The notes: a model not told the origin generated them from the letters alone. A stretch of DNA of 64,000 nt from Paraburkholderia phytofirmans OLGA172 (GCF_001634365.1 NZ_CP014578.1:3348001-3412000); one strand, 5' to 3'; positions 29,589 to 39,267 are shown, counted from the first letter of the stretch. Numbers and translations are program-made.

Positions 29589-30890
29589 ATGACCACGCTT
29601 AACGAATTTTCCCGCTGCGTCGCGCAGTACGATCCTCACTCGCTCCCTGTTTCGGCCGCCCAGGCGATCGTCCGTCGATGGGCAACGCCCGTCACGGCCG
29701 TCGAACGCGTGGCCTTGCGCGATACACTCGGCCGCGTGCTGGCGGCCGACATCGTCTCGCCGATCGACGTCCCTGCGCACGACAACTCGGCGATGGACGG
29801 CTACGCGTTCAAGCGCGCGGCATTGGCAACCAATGAGGCTGCAGTCGATTTGACGATCGTCGGCAAAGCGCTGGCTGGCCATCCGTTCGCGGGCCACGTC
29901 GACACGACGCAATGCGTGCGTGTCATGACGGGCGCCTGCATGCCGGCCGACTGCGACACGGTCGTGCCACAGGAGCTTGTCGAGCGCAGCGCCGATTCCA
30001 CCTCGATCCGTTTTGCGACCAACGCCGTGCGGGCCGGCGCCAACCGGCGCCTCGCCGGCGAAGACCTCGCCCGCGGCCATGCCGCGCTACGCGCCGGCCG
30101 CATCATGCGCGCGTCGGACCTCGGTTTGCTGGCTTCGCTCGGCATTGGCGAAGTCAACGTGCGGCGGCGCTTGCGCGTCGCATTTTTCTCCACCGGTGAC
30201 GAATTGCGCTCGCTCGGCGAGCCGCTCGACCCGGGTTCGGTGTATGACAGCAATCGCTACACGCTGTTTGCGATGCTCCGGCGCCTGAACCTGGATACGC
30301 TCGATCTCGGCGTGGTGCGCGACGAACCCGCCGCGCTCGAAGCCGCATTGCGCAGCGCCGCAGCCAGTGCGGACGTAGTTTTGACCTCGGGCGGCGTCTC
30401 GGTCGGCGAGGCGGATTTCACCAAACAATTGCTGCAGGCGTTCGGCGACGTCGCGTTCTGGAGCCTCGCAATGCGTCCGGGCCGGCCGCTCGCTTTTGGC
30501 CGCGTCTGGTCCGGCGACCACCCTGGGCTCGGGCTGCCGGCGCTATTCTTCGGTTTGCCGGGCAATCCCGTGGCCGTCATGGTGACGTTCTACCAGATCG
30601 TGCGCGAAGCGCTGCTGCTGATGTCCGGCGCAACGCCGCAGGCACAGCCGCTGTTGCGCGCCGCCAGCCGCCAGATCATCCGCAAGCGCGCCGGGCGCAC
30701 CGAGTACCAGCGCGGCGTCGCCGAGCAGGATGCGCACGGTCAATGGCATGTCATCCCAACCGGCTCGCAAAGCTCCGGCGTGCTGAGTTCGATGAGCGAA
30801 GCAAATTGTTTCATCGTTCTCGGGCACGATGAAGCCGATATTGCAGAGGGCGAGCACGTCGATATCATGCTGTTCGACGGGCTCATCTGA
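29589..30890 (+). CDS. moeA: Molybdopterin molybdenumtransferase
   Basis: MoeA inserts molybdate into adenylylated molybdopterin. 433 residues from ATG 29589 (MTTLNEFSRC). Marks of the family are NSAMDGYAF, the PVTAV start of domain, TSGGVSVGEADFTKQ and FFGLPGNPVAVMVTFYQ. Third gene of the molybdenum cofactor cluster, 76 bp after mobA. The next 112 bp contain no recognisable gene. Confidence 0.96.
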   Translation: MTTLNEFSRCVAQYDPHSLPVSAAQAIVRRWATPVTAVERVALRDTLGRVLAADIVSPIDVPAHDNSAMDGYAFKRAALATNEAAVDLTIVGKALAGHPFAGHVDTTQCVRVMTGACMPADCDTVVPQELVERSADSTSIRFATNAVRAGANRRLAGEDLARGHAALRAGRIMRASDLGLLASLGIGEVNVRRRLRVAFFSTGDELRSLGEPLDPGSVYDSNRYTLFAMLRRLNLDTLDLGVVRDEPAALEAALRSAAASADVVLTSGGVSVGEADFTKQLLQAFGDVAFWSLAMRPGRPLAFGRVWSGDHPGLGLPALFFGLPGNPVAVMVTFYQIVREALLLMSGATPQAQPLLRAASRQIIRKRAGRTEYQRGVAEQDAHGQWHVIPTGSQSSGVLSSMSEANCFIVLGHDEADIAEGEHVDIMLFDGLI

Positions 30891-31002
30891 CGCCTGAGGG
30901 AACCCTGCCGTTGCGGCTTTTTTACAGCCTTACCTGCAACCTCTTTCGCGGCCTCATTTGCAGCTTTACCCATTACCACTACGACACACGGGTTTGACTT
31001 AC

Positions 31003-31278
31003 ATGAAAAAACAGATCTCGTTCATTGCACCGGGACAGACAGCCAAAGCGCTTATCCTCGTGTACCTGACATTCTCGGTGCCGATCGTGCTGCTCGGCGT
31101 GCTGGTGGCATTCATCCGCTACGGCTCGGTCGAACTGAGCACGGTGTTCAGCGCGCTGCTGCTGAACGCGATTCTCGGCTTCGTTCTGCTGTGGATTGCC
31201 TGCCACGCGTACAACTGGGTGGCGTCGCGCTTTGGCGGCATCGAAATCCAGCTGACCGACGCGCCGGAAGAGGCGTAA
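31003..31278 (+). CDS. Small two-helix membrane protein (DUF3566-like)
   Basis: 91 residues from ATG 31003, with membrane segments at about 14-34 (ALILVYLTFSVPIVLLGVLV) and 47-66 (FSALLLNAILGFVLLWIAC), then an end AYNWVASRFGGIEIQLTDA. The final YN-x(6)-GGIE pattern resembles DUF3566 proteins, whose role is unknown. Its stop TAA shares its last base with the ATG of the broken acetyltransferase gene. Confidence 0.7.
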   Translation: MKKQISFIAPGQTAKALILVYLTFSVPIVLLGVLVAFIRYGSVELSTVFSALLLNAILGFVLLWIACHAYNWVASRFGGIEIQLTDAPEEA

Positions 31279-31470
31279 TGACCGCGACGATCCGCGCCGC
31301 GACGCCTCCGGATACTGGCGCCATCTTCGCGCTGACGTACGAGCTGGCCGAATTCGAAAGCCTCACGCACGTATTTGTCGCGACCGAAGACGGTTTGCGC
31401 AACGGCGATGCCGGATAGGCGTGTCGTGCGCCTGACGGGCGACGCGCTGGAACGACTGGCCGCAGGCACC
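31278..31470 (+). pseudogene. GNAT acetyltransferase remnant with internal deletion
   Basis: The frame from ATG 31278 reads MTATIRAATPPDTGAIFALT and on to ATEDGLRNGDAG, the N-terminal ~45 residues of a GNAT N-acetyltransferase, then stops at TAG 31416. In the next frame, from 31408, MPDRRVVRLTGDALERLAAG matches the usual C-terminal end of the same family (MPDWRxVRLTGxALxxLA). About 90 central codons, including the acetyl-CoA loop, are missing and the frames differ by one. A deletion-made pseudogene is the simplest reading. Confidence 0.7.
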
Positions 31471-31563
31471 GCTTCCCGAGTACTGCGTCCACCAAGCCGG
31501 GCGCCGCTGAAACCGATCAGCAGCGTCGCGAGAAATCAGTCCGGAGAACCTCGCCCGGCTCTA

Positions 31564-33009
31564 CTACTCGTCGGAATCCACGCCCGATAGCGCATCTCCG
31601 AGCAACCCGCTCGCCGCTTCACCCGGCAACGCCTCGACGTCACGCAGCTTGCGATTCATGACGCGAGTGCGTGTCTCCGCGGCTTCGATCGAACGCGTCA
31701 CGGTTTCAAGCTGCGCCTTGGTCTTTGCCAGCACGTCGCCGAATTTACCGAACTCCGTTTTCACCGCGCCGAGCACTTGCCACACCTCGCTCGACCGTTT
31801 CTCGATCGCCAGCGTGCGGAAACCCATCTGCAAACTATTGAGCAACGCGGTGAGCGTAGTCGGGCCGGCGATCGTCACGCGGTAGTCGCGTTGCAGCAGA
31901 TCGGTCAGGCCGGGCCGACGCAGGACTTCCGCGTACAGGCCTTCGGTCGGCAGGAACAGCAGCGCGAAATCGGTGGTATGCGGCGGCGACACATACTTTT
32001 CCGCGATCGTGCGCGCCTCGGCGCGTATCCGCGCTTCGAGCGCACGCGACGCCTCCTCCACCGCAACGGGATCGGCGCGTTCCTGCGCCTCGATCAGCCG
32101 CTCATAGTCTTCGCGCGGGAACTTGGCATCGATCGGCAGCCAGACCGGTGTGGCAGCCCCCCCCGTCTCCGCGCGGCCCGGCAGTTTGATCGCGAATTCC
32201 ACGCGATCGGCGCTTTTCGGCACCGTCGCGACGTTCTTCGCGTATTGATCCGCCGTCAGCAGTTGTTCGAGCAATGCCTCGAGCTGCACTTCACCCCACG
32301 TGCCGCGCGTCTTGACGTTGGTGAGCACCTTCTTCAGGTCGCCGACGCCCGCAGCCAGCGTCTGCATTTCACCGAGACCGCGATGCACCTGCTCCAGCCG
32401 GTCCGACACCAGCTTGAACGATTCGCCCAAACGCTGTTCTAGCGTGGCGTGCAGTTTTTCGTCGACAGTGCGGCGCATCTCTTCGAGCTTGGTCGAGTTG
32501 TTCGCCTCGATGTCTTTCAGCCGCTGCTCGATGGTCGCGCGCACCTCGGCGAAGCGGCGATCGTTCGCCTCGGTAAGTTGGCCCAGCTGCAAGGTCAGCG
32601 TCTCGCCAAACTGCTTGAGTGTGCGCCCTTGCTCATCGCGTGCCTGCTGCGCCTGTTGCTGCAGGCTGTGGCGCACCGCATCGAGTTGCTGCGCGAAGCC
32701 GTCGATCTTGCCGCCCTGCACCGTCGTCATACTGCTGAATTGCGATGCCAGCGTTTGCTGAAAGTGCGCGAACCCACTGCTCTGCTCGGTACGCGAGACG
32801 CGCGCCGTTTCGGCAATGTCATTGCGCAGCTGCCGCTCGAGCCGCTCATAGGCATGCGCTTGCGCATCTGCCGCTGCGTCGATACGTTCGCTGAGAATCT
32901 CGAATTGCTCGCTCCCTTCAGCGCGACTATTGCCGCGCATCAACAATGCCAACGCGATGACCAATGCGACCGCCAGCCCTGCAACGGCCGCCACCAGAAT
33001 CATTGTCAT
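31564..33009 (-). CDS. rmuC: DNA recombination protein RmuC
   Basis: RmuC-family protein, thought to limit inversions at short inverted repeats; predicted nuclease fold. 481 residues: N-terminal membrane anchor (LVAAVAGLAVALVIALALLM), coiled coil of about residues 40-220, then the RmuC domain with GTWGEVQLEALLEQLL, LPIDAKFPREDYERL and KYVSPPHTTDFALLFLPTEG. Downstream gene in a pair with the dehydrogenase (4-bp overlap). Confidence 0.93.
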   Translation of the reverse strand: MTMILVAAVAGLAVALVIALALLMRGNSRAEGSEQFEILSERIDAAADAQAHAYERLERQLRNDIAETARVSRTEQSSGFAHFQQTLASQFSSMTTVQGGKIDGFAQQLDAVRHSLQQQAQQARDEQGRTLKQFGETLTLQLGQLTEANDRRFAEVRATIEQRLKDIEANNSTKLEEMRRTVDEKLHATLEQRLGESFKLVSDRLEQVHRGLGEMQTLAAGVGDLKKVLTNVKTRGTWGEVQLEALLEQLLTADQYAKNVATVPKSADRVEFAIKLPGRAETGGAATPVWLPIDAKFPREDYERLIEAQERADPVAVEEASRALEARIRAEARTIAEKYVSPPHTTDFALLFLPTEGLYAEVLRRPGLTDLLQRDYRVTIAGPTTLTALLNSLQMGFRTLAIEKRSSEVWQVLGAVKTEFGKFGDVLAKTKAQLETVTRSIEAAETRTRVMNRKLRDVEALPGEAASGLLGDALSGVDSDE

Positions 33010-33995
33010 GAACGCGCCTTGCCGATGACCTCGGGGTTGATCGGATTCGGCGGCCGGCCGGCGCGCGGACCTTCACCCAGCGCCGCAATCAGATTGTCCG
33101 CCGCGAGACTCGCCATAGCGCGGCGCGTTGCTTCGGTCGCGCTGGCGATGTGCGGCGTCAGTACGACATTCGGCACGCTCAGCAGATCCGGATTCAGATT
33201 CGGCTCGCCTTCGTAAACATCCAGACCGGCTGCGGCAATCTGCTTCGCGCGCAGCGCTTCGACTAGCGCCGCATCGTCGACAATGCCCCCGCGTGCGATG
33301 TTGGTGAGCGTTGCGGTCGGCTTCATCTGCGCAAGCTCGGCCCTGCCGATCGTGTGATGGTTCTCCTTCGTGTACGGCAAGACGAGCACCACGTGATCGG
33401 CGCGCAGCAGCAGATCCTGCTTGGACGCGTATTCCGCGTTCAGCTCCGCCTCGATCTCCCGCGCGACGCGCGAACGGTTGTGATAGATCACGCGCATGTT
33501 AAAGCCCTTCGCGCGACGCGCCAGCGCCTGCCCGATCCGGCCCATGCCGATCACGCCGAGCGTCGAGCCGTACAGGTCGGTGCCGAGAAAGCCATCATAG
33601 GTCCACTTCTGCCATTTGCCCGCGCGCAACCAGTGCTCCGATTCGGCAATGCGGCGCGCCGCTGCCATCATCAGTGCCCAGCCGAAATCGGCGGTCGATT
33701 CGTTCAGCACGTCCGGCGTATTGGTACCGAGTACGTTCGCCGCGTTGAACGCGGCCATGTCGAAGTTGTTGTAGCCCACCGCCATGTTCGACACCACGCG
33801 CAGACGCGGCGCCGCGGCGAGCACGGCCGCGCCGACCGGATCGCCCGCGGTCAGCGCGCCATCTTTTTCCGCGAGACGGTGCGTCAGCTCCTCGGCGGAC
33901 AACACGTCGCCCTGGTGCCAGTCGACGTCGAAATACTGTTTGAGCCGTTCGATCACATCGGGAAAGATCGGACGGGTGACGAGGATCTTCTGCAT
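33006..33995 (-). CDS. D-2-hydroxyacid dehydrogenase (glyoxylate/2-ketogluconate reductase type)
   Basis: 329 residues with NAD(P)-binding GVIGMGRIGQALARRAKGF and catalytic Arg (TNIARGG), Glu (GLDVYEGEP) and His (LTPHIASATEATR). The sequence is closest in style to GhrB/TkrA, which reduce glyoxylate, hydroxypyruvate and 2-keto-D-gluconate with NADPH; Arg/Ser residues after the second strand (NRSR) fit NADPH use. The exact substrate is an inference. Confidence 0.88.
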   Translation of the reverse strand: MQKILVTRPIFPDVIERLKQYFDVDWHQGDVLSAEELTHRLAEKDGALTAGDPVGAAVLAAAPRLRVVSNMAVGYNNFDMAAFNAANVLGTNTPDVLNESTADFGWALMMAAARRIAESEHWLRAGKWQKWTYDGFLGTDLYGSTLGVIGMGRIGQALARRAKGFNMRVIYHNRSRVAREIEAELNAEYASKQDLLLRADHVVLVLPYTKENHHTIGRAELAQMKPTATLTNIARGGIVDDAALVEALRAKQIAAAGLDVYEGEPNLNPDLLSVPNVVLTPHIASATEATRRAMASLAADNLIAALGEGPRAGRPPNPINPEVIGKARS

Positions 33996-34061
33996 TGCAA
34001 TTCTCCGAATAGCGCGTCGAGTTCAATTGCCTCGGCATCAGAATAAGGGTGAAACCAGCCG

Positions 34062-35489
34062 TCAGAAAAACAGCCAGCCTGTGACGAGAAACAGCGGCAT
34101 CAGCACCGCAACCGACCAGCCGAGATACGCGAAAAAGCTCGGCATGCGAATGCCGCGCGCCTCCGCGATCGCTTTCACCATGAAGTTCGGCGCATTGCCG
34201 ATATACGTGTTGGCACCCATGAACACCGCGCCGGCCGAGATCGCCGCGAGCGTGGTGGCGCCGGTGGTCATCAGCATCTGCGCGTCGCCGCCGGCCAGGT
34301 TGAAAAACACCAGGTAGGTCGGGGCATTGTCGAGAAACGACGATAGCAGGCCGGTCGCCCAGAAGTACATCAGGTCGTGCGGCTGGCCGGACGGATTGAC
34401 CAGATGGACAATGCCGGCGAACGCACCCGCCTCGCCGGCACGCAGGATCGTGATCACCGGCGCGATCGTCACGAAGATGCCGGCAAACAGTTTGGCGACC
34501 TCTTCAATCGGCGCCCAGTTGAAGTCATTGCCCGCGCGTGCAGCGCGCGGCGTCAGCGCCAGCGAGAGCAAGGTGACACCGATCAGCGCGATATCGCGCA
34601 CGGCATTTTGCAACGCGACGTGCGTCCCGAAGACGTCGAACGCGACGTCCGACTTCCAGAGTCCGCTCATCAAAACCAGCGCAATCACGGCAGCGAGCAG
34701 CACGAAGTTGATCATGCCCTCGACGCCTGGCGGCGGCGAATCCGGTGTGGGATCGAGAAAGCGCGAGCGCTCTTCTTCCCGCCGATGAAAATAGTACGAG
34801 TCCAATGCATAGAACGCGGCCAGCAGCACGACACAGACGAACAGCATCGGCAACGCCAGATGCGTGGTGGTCCAGAAAAAACCCACACCCTGCAGGAAGC
34901 CGAGAAAGAGCGGCGGGTCGCCGAGCGGCGACAACGAACCGCCCGCGTTTGCTACCAGAAAGATGAAGAACACCACGACATGAACGACGTGCTTGCGGTT
35001 GCCGTTGGCGCGCAGCAATGGGCGGATCAGCAGCATCGCCGCGCCGGTCGTACCCATGATGCTGGCCAACAAAGTGCCCAAAGCGAGAATTGCGGTATTC
35101 AGCCGCGGTGTGCCATGCAGATTGCCGCGCACGCAGATGCCGCCCGCGACCGTATAAAGCGCCGTCAGCAGCACGATGAACGGAATGTATTCTTCGAGCA
35201 CCGCATGGACCAGCGTACCGAACGCAATGCCCATGCCGAAGGTAAGCGCAAACGGCACCAGGAACACTAGCGCCCACGCTGCCGCGATCTTGCCGAAATG
35301 GTGATGCCAGAATGCCGGCGCGATCAACGGAAACACCGCGATCGACAACAACACGCCCGCAAACGGCAAGCCCCATAGCGCCGACAAAGTCGCGCCGTCG
35401 AGCGTAGCCGCCGAGGCCAGCTGAGGCCACGCCGCCAACGTCAGTGCAGCGGCGAGCACCATGCTCGACGCTACGGCATGTCGTTTCAT
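34062..35489 (-). CDS. nhaD: NhaD-type Na+/H+ antiporter
   Basis: Integral membrane carrier of the ArsB/NhaD superfamily, about 11-13 segments in 475 residues. ATG 35489 is preceded by AAGGA and starts MKRHAVASSMVLAAALTLAA, a leader-like first segment ending in QLASA. Family marks are GTTGAAMLLIRPLLRANG, NAGGSLSPLGDPPLFLGFL and FLDNAPTYLVFFN. It should export Na+ or Li+ in exchange for protons. Stands alone between ghrB-type and lutC-type genes. Confidence 0.88.
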   Translation of the reverse strand: MKRHAVASSMVLAAALTLAAWPQLASAATLDGATLSALWGLPFAGVLLSIAVFPLIAPAFWHHHFGKIAAAWALVFLVPFALTFGMGIAFGTLVHAVLEEYIPFIVLLTALYTVAGGICVRGNLHGTPRLNTAILALGTLLASIMGTTGAAMLLIRPLLRANGNRKHVVHVVVFFIFLVANAGGSLSPLGDPPLFLGFLQGVGFFWTTTHLALPMLFVCVVLLAAFYALDSYYFHRREEERSRFLDPTPDSPPPGVEGMINFVLLAAVIALVLMSGLWKSDVAFDVFGTHVALQNAVRDIALIGVTLLSLALTPRAARAGNDFNWAPIEEVAKLFAGIFVTIAPVITILRAGEAGAFAGIVHLVNPSGQPHDLMYFWATGLLSSFLDNAPTYLVFFNLAGGDAQMLMTTGATTLAAISAGAVFMGANTYIGNAPNFMVKAIAEARGIRMPSFFAYLGWSVAVLMPLFLVTGWLFF

Positions 35490-35556
35490 ATTCTTGAAGT
35501 CCTTGTTACTGCGGCCGGCCGTGCGCGCCGCGCGGAGACACCGACGCTCGTCGCGC

Positions 35557-36219
35557 TCAGGCGCCACGTACGACGATCACATGCACCCGATAAGGTCCAT
35601 GTGCGCCAAGCACGATAGTCTGTTCGATATCGCCGGTGCGCGATGGCCCCGAGACGAAATTGACCGCGCGCGGAAGCTCGCCGCGTTCGCTGCGGATCAG
35701 CCCGAACGCCTCTTCATGTCCTGAGACGATGCGCGAAGCCGGCACGATTGCTATGTGCGTTTCCGGCAGCAGGCTTGCCGATGCATAGGTTTCCGGTCCG
35801 GACAACAGAACGACGGTGCCCGTCTCCGCAGTCGCACAGAAGCAGCCGGTGAGCCCGACCACGTCGCCATCTTCAGGCTTGCGGAATTCGACGTTGAGGC
35901 CGGCCTCGGCCCATTGCAGATCTTGCAGGGTTTGCCAGGCGATCGCCTGCAGCGGCAAGGCGTGTTCAGTAAGGTACCGATGCGCGGCGGAAGGCACCTC
36001 GTCCAGCGTTTCGACCGTATCGACCGTGGTTGCCATTTTCTGCGCTTCTTCAATGAAGCGCGTGGTCAGATCGGACGGCATCTCCGGACGCGGGCCTTGG
36101 GGATGGCGTGCCAGATAATCCGCAGCCGCCTCGCGCTCGGAAACAGACGGCTCAGGCTCGCGCCCCTGTGCTGCGCGGATGCGCGCCAGGATGTTGCGGC
36201 GGGCAATCGATGTGTCCAT
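35557..36219 (-). CDS. LutC/YkgG-like LUD-domain protein
   Basis: 220 residues with LUD-domain features: ILARIRAAQG at the start, LVGLTGCFCATAETGTVVLL-type strand (VGLTGCFCATAETGTVVLL) and IVPASRIVSGHEEAF, ending RTGDIEQTIVLGAHGPYRVH. LutC acts with LutA and LutB in L-lactate oxidation; neither partner is adjacent here, so this is a detached member. It lies 67 bp upstream of the antiporter gene. Confidence 0.85.
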   Translation of the reverse strand: MDTSIARRNILARIRAAQGREPEPSVSEREAAADYLARHPQGPRPEMPSDLTTRFIEEAQKMATTVDTVETLDEVPSAAHRYLTEHALPLQAIAWQTLQDLQWAEAGLNVEFRKPEDGDVVGLTGCFCATAETGTVVLLSGPETYASASLLPETHIAIVPASRIVSGHEEAFGLIRSERGELPRAVNFVSGPSRTGDIEQTIVLGAHGPYRVHVIVVRGA

Positions 36220-36400
36220 ATGCGAAATCCTCGTGTCGACAGCCGTGCGATATGGCGAGGATTATACCGGCCACCCTGCGCGCAAACACCCTGGCCGAAC
36301 GGCCTATGGCCGCATATCGACCACGCATCGGCCACGCGGCGAGCGCGGCCTCCGCGACGTATCGGCACGCGAGCCGCACATGGGCCGCGCCGGCGCCGCA

Positions 36401-37597
36401 TTACTTCACAACGTCTTCCTCGGGCTGCGCAATGCCGAACACCTGACGCAGATACGCGAGATAGGCCTTGTCTTCGCACATGTTCTTGCCCGGCGAATCC
36501 GACAGCTTCGCCACCGGCTGACCATTGCAACGAACCATTTTGATGACGATCTGCAACGGGTTGTAGCCCAGGTCGTTGGTCAGATTGGTGCCCACGCCGA
36601 ATGCCAGCTTGCAGCGGCCGCGGAAACGCTCGTACAGTTGCAGCACCTTCGGAATGTCGAGTGCATCGGAGAACACGAGGATCTTGGTGCGCGGGTCGCA
36701 GCGGTTCGCCTCGTAGTGCTTGAGCAGGCGCTCGCCCCAGTCGAACGGATCGCCGGAATCGTGGCGCGCGCCGTCGAACAGCTTGCAGAAGTACATGTCG
36801 AAGTCGCGCAGAAAAGCCTGCATGCCGTACACGTCGGACAGCGCGATACCGAGGTCGCCGCGATACTCCTTTGCCCACATCTCGAACCCGAAGATCTGCG
36901 AATCGCGCAGCCGCGGACCCAGCGCCTGGCACGCCTGCAAGTATTCATGCGCCATCGTGCCGAGCGGCGTGAGGTTGTGCTTCATCGCGTAGAAGACGTT
37001 GCTGGTGCCGGCGAATTGCTCGCCGAGACCGTCTTTCAGCGTGAGCGTCACTTCTTCGTGCCATTGCTTCGAGAAGCGGCGGCGCGTGCCGTAGTCGGCG
37101 ATCTTGCAGTCGGCGAATTCCGGGCGCGCGCCCAGCAGCTTGATCTTTTCGACGAGACGGCCGCGCCCTTCGCTGTAATCAGGCTTTTGCTGGGTGTTGC
37201 GGAAGTAGACCTCGTTGACGATCGCGAGCATCGGTATCTCGAACAGGATCGTGTGCAGCCACGGCCCCTTGATCTCGATGTCGATTTCGCCATTGCCCTT
37301 CGGCGACGGTTCGATCGAAATGTACTTCTCGTTCAGATGGAACAGCGCGAGAAACTCGATGAAGTCGCCCTTGATGAAGCGCATGCGCCGCAGGTAATCG
37401 AGCTCGTCGTCGGTAAAGCGCAGATCGCACAGCTTGCGCACTTCACCGCGAATCTCGTCGATATACGGCACGAGGTCGACATTCGGCGTGCGGCAGCGAA
37501 ACCGGTACTCGACATTCGCCGCGGGAAAGTGATGCAAAACCACCTGCATCATCGTGAACTTGTACAGATCGGTGTCGAGCAGCGAAGTAATAATCAT
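36401..37597 (-). CDS. pncB: Nicotinate phosphoribosyltransferase
   Basis: Converts nicotinate and PRPP to nicotinate mononucleotide in NAD salvage. 398 residues from [20 protein letters not shown], with the PncB family features [33 protein letters not shown] (active His region) and [15 protein letters not shown], then LVFSDALDI. The stop is followed by 181 bp up to lutC; 280 bp separate it from divergent fdxA, with a TTGACG/TACAAT region near 37820. Confidence 0.96.
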   Translation of the reverse strand: MIITSLLDTDLYKFTMMQVVLHHFPAANVEYRFRCRTPNVDLVPYIDEIRGEVRKLCDLRFTDDELDYLRRMRFIKGDFIEFLALFHLNEKYISIEPSPKGNGEIDIEIKGPWLHTILFEIPMLAIVNEVYFRNTQQKPDYSEGRGRLVEKIKLLGARPEFADCKIADYGTRRRFSKQWHEEVTLTLKDGLGEQFAGTSNVFYAMKHNLTPLGTMAHEYLQACQALGPRLRDSQIFGFEMWAKEYRGDLGIALSDVYGMQAFLRDFDMYFCKLFDGARHDSGDPFDWGERLLKHYEANRCDPRTKILVFSDALDIPKVLQLYERFRGRCKLAFGVGTNLTNDLGYNPLQIVIKMVRCNGQPVAKLSDSPGKNMCEDKAYLAYLRQVFGIAQPEEDVVK

Positions 37598-37877
37598 GAT
37601 GGTGCGAACGGGACTGCTGGAAAAACGGAAGGCTTGACTCGACCAAAGGCGTCAACCCATGCGCGGGCGGCGCGCCCCTTGCGCGTCGGCTTGACGCATG
37701 TTACCCGAATGCGCCCGGATTGATCGCGCGGGCGGGCGGCTCTCGCCGGACGCCATAAACTAATCACGAAAACGTATAAAAGGCATTCCCCGATGCCGTA
37801 TGCGGCTCTTGACGTTACGTTACAATAGCGCTTTTGGCGTTTCGCCTCCCCTGATTCCGCATGCAGGAGCTGCCTGA

Positions 37878-38201
37878 ATGACTCACGTTGTGACCGAAAG
37901 CTGCATCAAGTGCCGCTATACCGACTGCGTCGATGTGTGCCCGGTGGACTGCTTTCGCGAAGGTCCCAACTTCCTCGCGATCGACCCCGATGAATGCATC
38001 GACTGCGCCGTGTGCGTCGCCGAATGCCCGGTAAACGCTATTTATGCCGAAGAAGACGTGCCGGGCGACCAGCAGAACTTCATCGAGCTGAATGCCGATC
38101 TGGCGAAGAACTGGCCGAGCATTACCAAAACCAAAGCGCCGTTGCCGGAAGCCGACGAATTCAAGGACGTGAAGGAAAAGCTGGCCCTGCTCGCACGTTG
38201 A
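37878..38201 (+). CDS. fdxA: Seven-iron ferredoxin FdxA
   Basis: 107-residue ferredoxin with a [3Fe-4S] site ([18 protein letters not shown], where the second Cys spacing is C-x7-C) and a [4Fe-4S] site ([16 protein letters not shown]). The C-terminal extension is that of the Azotobacter-type 7Fe ferredoxins. Low-potential electron carrier; partner not shown by context. A Shine-Dalgarno AGGAG precedes the ATG. Confidence 0.95.
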   Translation: MTHVVTESCIKCRYTDCVDVCPVDCFREGPNFLAIDPDECIDCAVCVAECPVNAIYAEEDVPGDQQNFIELNADLAKNWPSITKTKAPLPEADEFKDVKEKLALLAR

Positions 38202-38261
38202 GCGGCGCGGCCTGTCTGCCGCCCTGCCGAATCCGACCCAAATCGAGATGAACGCAAGGTA

Positions 38262-38290
38262 TTGACAGGTGCTTAAGCTGCCCCTACAAT
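38262..38290 (+). promoter_or_regulatory. Consensus sigma-70 promoter for tRNA-Asn
   Basis: TTGACA (38262-38267), 17-bp spacer, TACAAT (38285-38290), 28 bp before the first tRNA-Asn. A near-perfect housekeeping promoter. Confidence 0.9.
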
Positions 38291-38318
38291 TTCGCTTCTC
38301 TGCTGTTTGTTGTTCTGT

Positions 38319-38394
38319 TCCTCGATAGCTCAGTCGGTAGAGCGCCGGACTGTTAATCCGTAGGTCCCTGGTTCGAGCCCAGGTCGAGGAGCCA
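38319..38394 (+). tRNA. tRNA-Asn (GTT), copy 1
   Basis: 76 nt with encoded CCA. Acceptor arms TCCTCGA / TCGAGGA, D-arm GCTCAGTCGGTAGAGC, anticodon loop CTGTTAATC with anticodon GTT, T-arm GGTTCGAGCC. Identical to copy 2. Confidence 0.97.
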
Positions 38395-38402
38395 AGAATT
38401 GC

Positions 38403-38432
38403 AAAAGCCCGTTAACCAATACGGGCTTTTTT
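38403..38432 (+). terminator. Intrinsic terminator after tRNA-Asn copy 1
   Basis: AAAAGCCCGT / ACGGGCTTTT stem with an eight-base loop and TTTTTTA run. It stands between the two tRNA genes, only 24 bp before copy 2. Confidence 0.9.
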
Positions 38433-38456
38433 ATGTAGATCAAGTGGTACTGCTGT

Positions 38457-38532
38457 TCCTCGATAGCTCAGTCGGTAGAGCGCCGGACTGTTAATCCGTA
38501 GGTCCCTGGTTCGAGCCCAGGTCGAGGAGCCA
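38457..38532 (+). tRNA. tRNA-Asn (GTT), copy 2
   Basis: Identical in all 76 positions to the copy at 38319. No promoter fits in the 24 bp between the upstream terminator and this gene, so expression would need read-through. Confidence 0.97.
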
Positions 38533-38540
38533 AAATTTGG

Positions 38541-38568
38541 AAGGCCCGCATTCGTGCGGGCCTTTTTA
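38541..38568 (+). terminator. Intrinsic terminator after tRNA-Asn copy 2
   Basis: Stem AAGGCCCGCA / TGCGGGCCTT with TTCG tetraloop and a T-rich tail (TTTTTATTTT). Confidence 0.93.
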
Positions 38569-38790
38569 TTTTGGCCCGGCGTTTTGGTCTGCCGTTTTGG
38601 TCCAGCCTGTTTCAATGCCAGATCAGGCGGCCCAGTCCGGGGAGGGCTGGTTTGTTCCGGCCGGAAGATAACGCATGGCCTGCTGCGGGCATTTGCACCG
38701 ACCCTCTGACGGGCACACCGTTATACGATGGTGTTTTATCGGCGTAACACCTTCTCGCGCCCAACCCAAAAGCTCATTCCCGGCCATCTC

Positions 38791-39267
38791 ATGAAACCGA
38801 CCTTGTTGCGCATCGCGCTTGCAGTCACTGCCGCCCTGCTGCTTTCCCCGGCACACAGCGAAGAAGTCGGCAGCGTCAATACCAACTTCCACATCACAGG
38901 TTCGGACCGCGTGGTCGTCGAAGCCTATGACGATCCGCTGGTCCAGGGTGTGACCTGCTACGTTTCGCGGGCGCGCACTGGCGGCATCAAGGGCACGCTC
39001 GGCATCGCCGAAGATCCGACCGAAGCGTCAATCGCCTGCCGTCAGGTCGGCGCGATTCACTTCACGGGGCCAGTGAAACAGCAGGCAGACGTGTTCTCCG
39101 TAAGCATGTCGCTGATCTTCAAATCGCTGCATGTGGTGCGGGTGGTCGACGCGAAGCGCAACACGCTGGTGTACATGACCTACAGCGACCGCATCGTCAG
39201 CGGCAGCGCGAAAAACAGCGTAAGCGCCGTGCCGATGCCGGCTGGTACGACGATCCCAGTCAAGTAA
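38791..39267 (+). CDS. creA: CreA family periplasmic protein
   Basis: 158 residues from ATG 38791, with a signal peptide (LLRIALAVTAALLLSPAHS-EE). CreA family signature: EEVGSVNTNFHITGSDRV, DDPLVQGVTCYVSRARTGG, EDPTEASIACRQVG, and a Phe-rich end (SLIFKSLHVVRVVD). Two Cys likely form a disulphide. Its role in the envelope is unknown; not linked to creBCD here. Confidence 0.92.
   Translation: MKPTLLRIALAVTAALLLSPAHSEEVGSVNTNFHITGSDRVVVEAYDDPLVQGVTCYVSRARTGGIKGTLGIAEDPTEASIACRQVGAIHFTGPVKQQADVFSVSMSLIFKSLHVVRVVDAKRNTLVYMTYSDRIVSGSAKNSVSAVPMPAGTTIPVK

Noticed and set aside
30740..30979. 79-codon minus-strand frame starting with an Ala/Lys-rich peptide
   Set aside because: Mostly antisense to moeA; only the first ~30 codons lie in the gap and no ribosome site or family match is visible.
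38319..38532. tRNA-Asn pair as an integrative-element attachment site
   Set aside because: Both copies are complete, 138 bp apart, with no integrase or cargo between or beside them; simple tandem duplication is enough.
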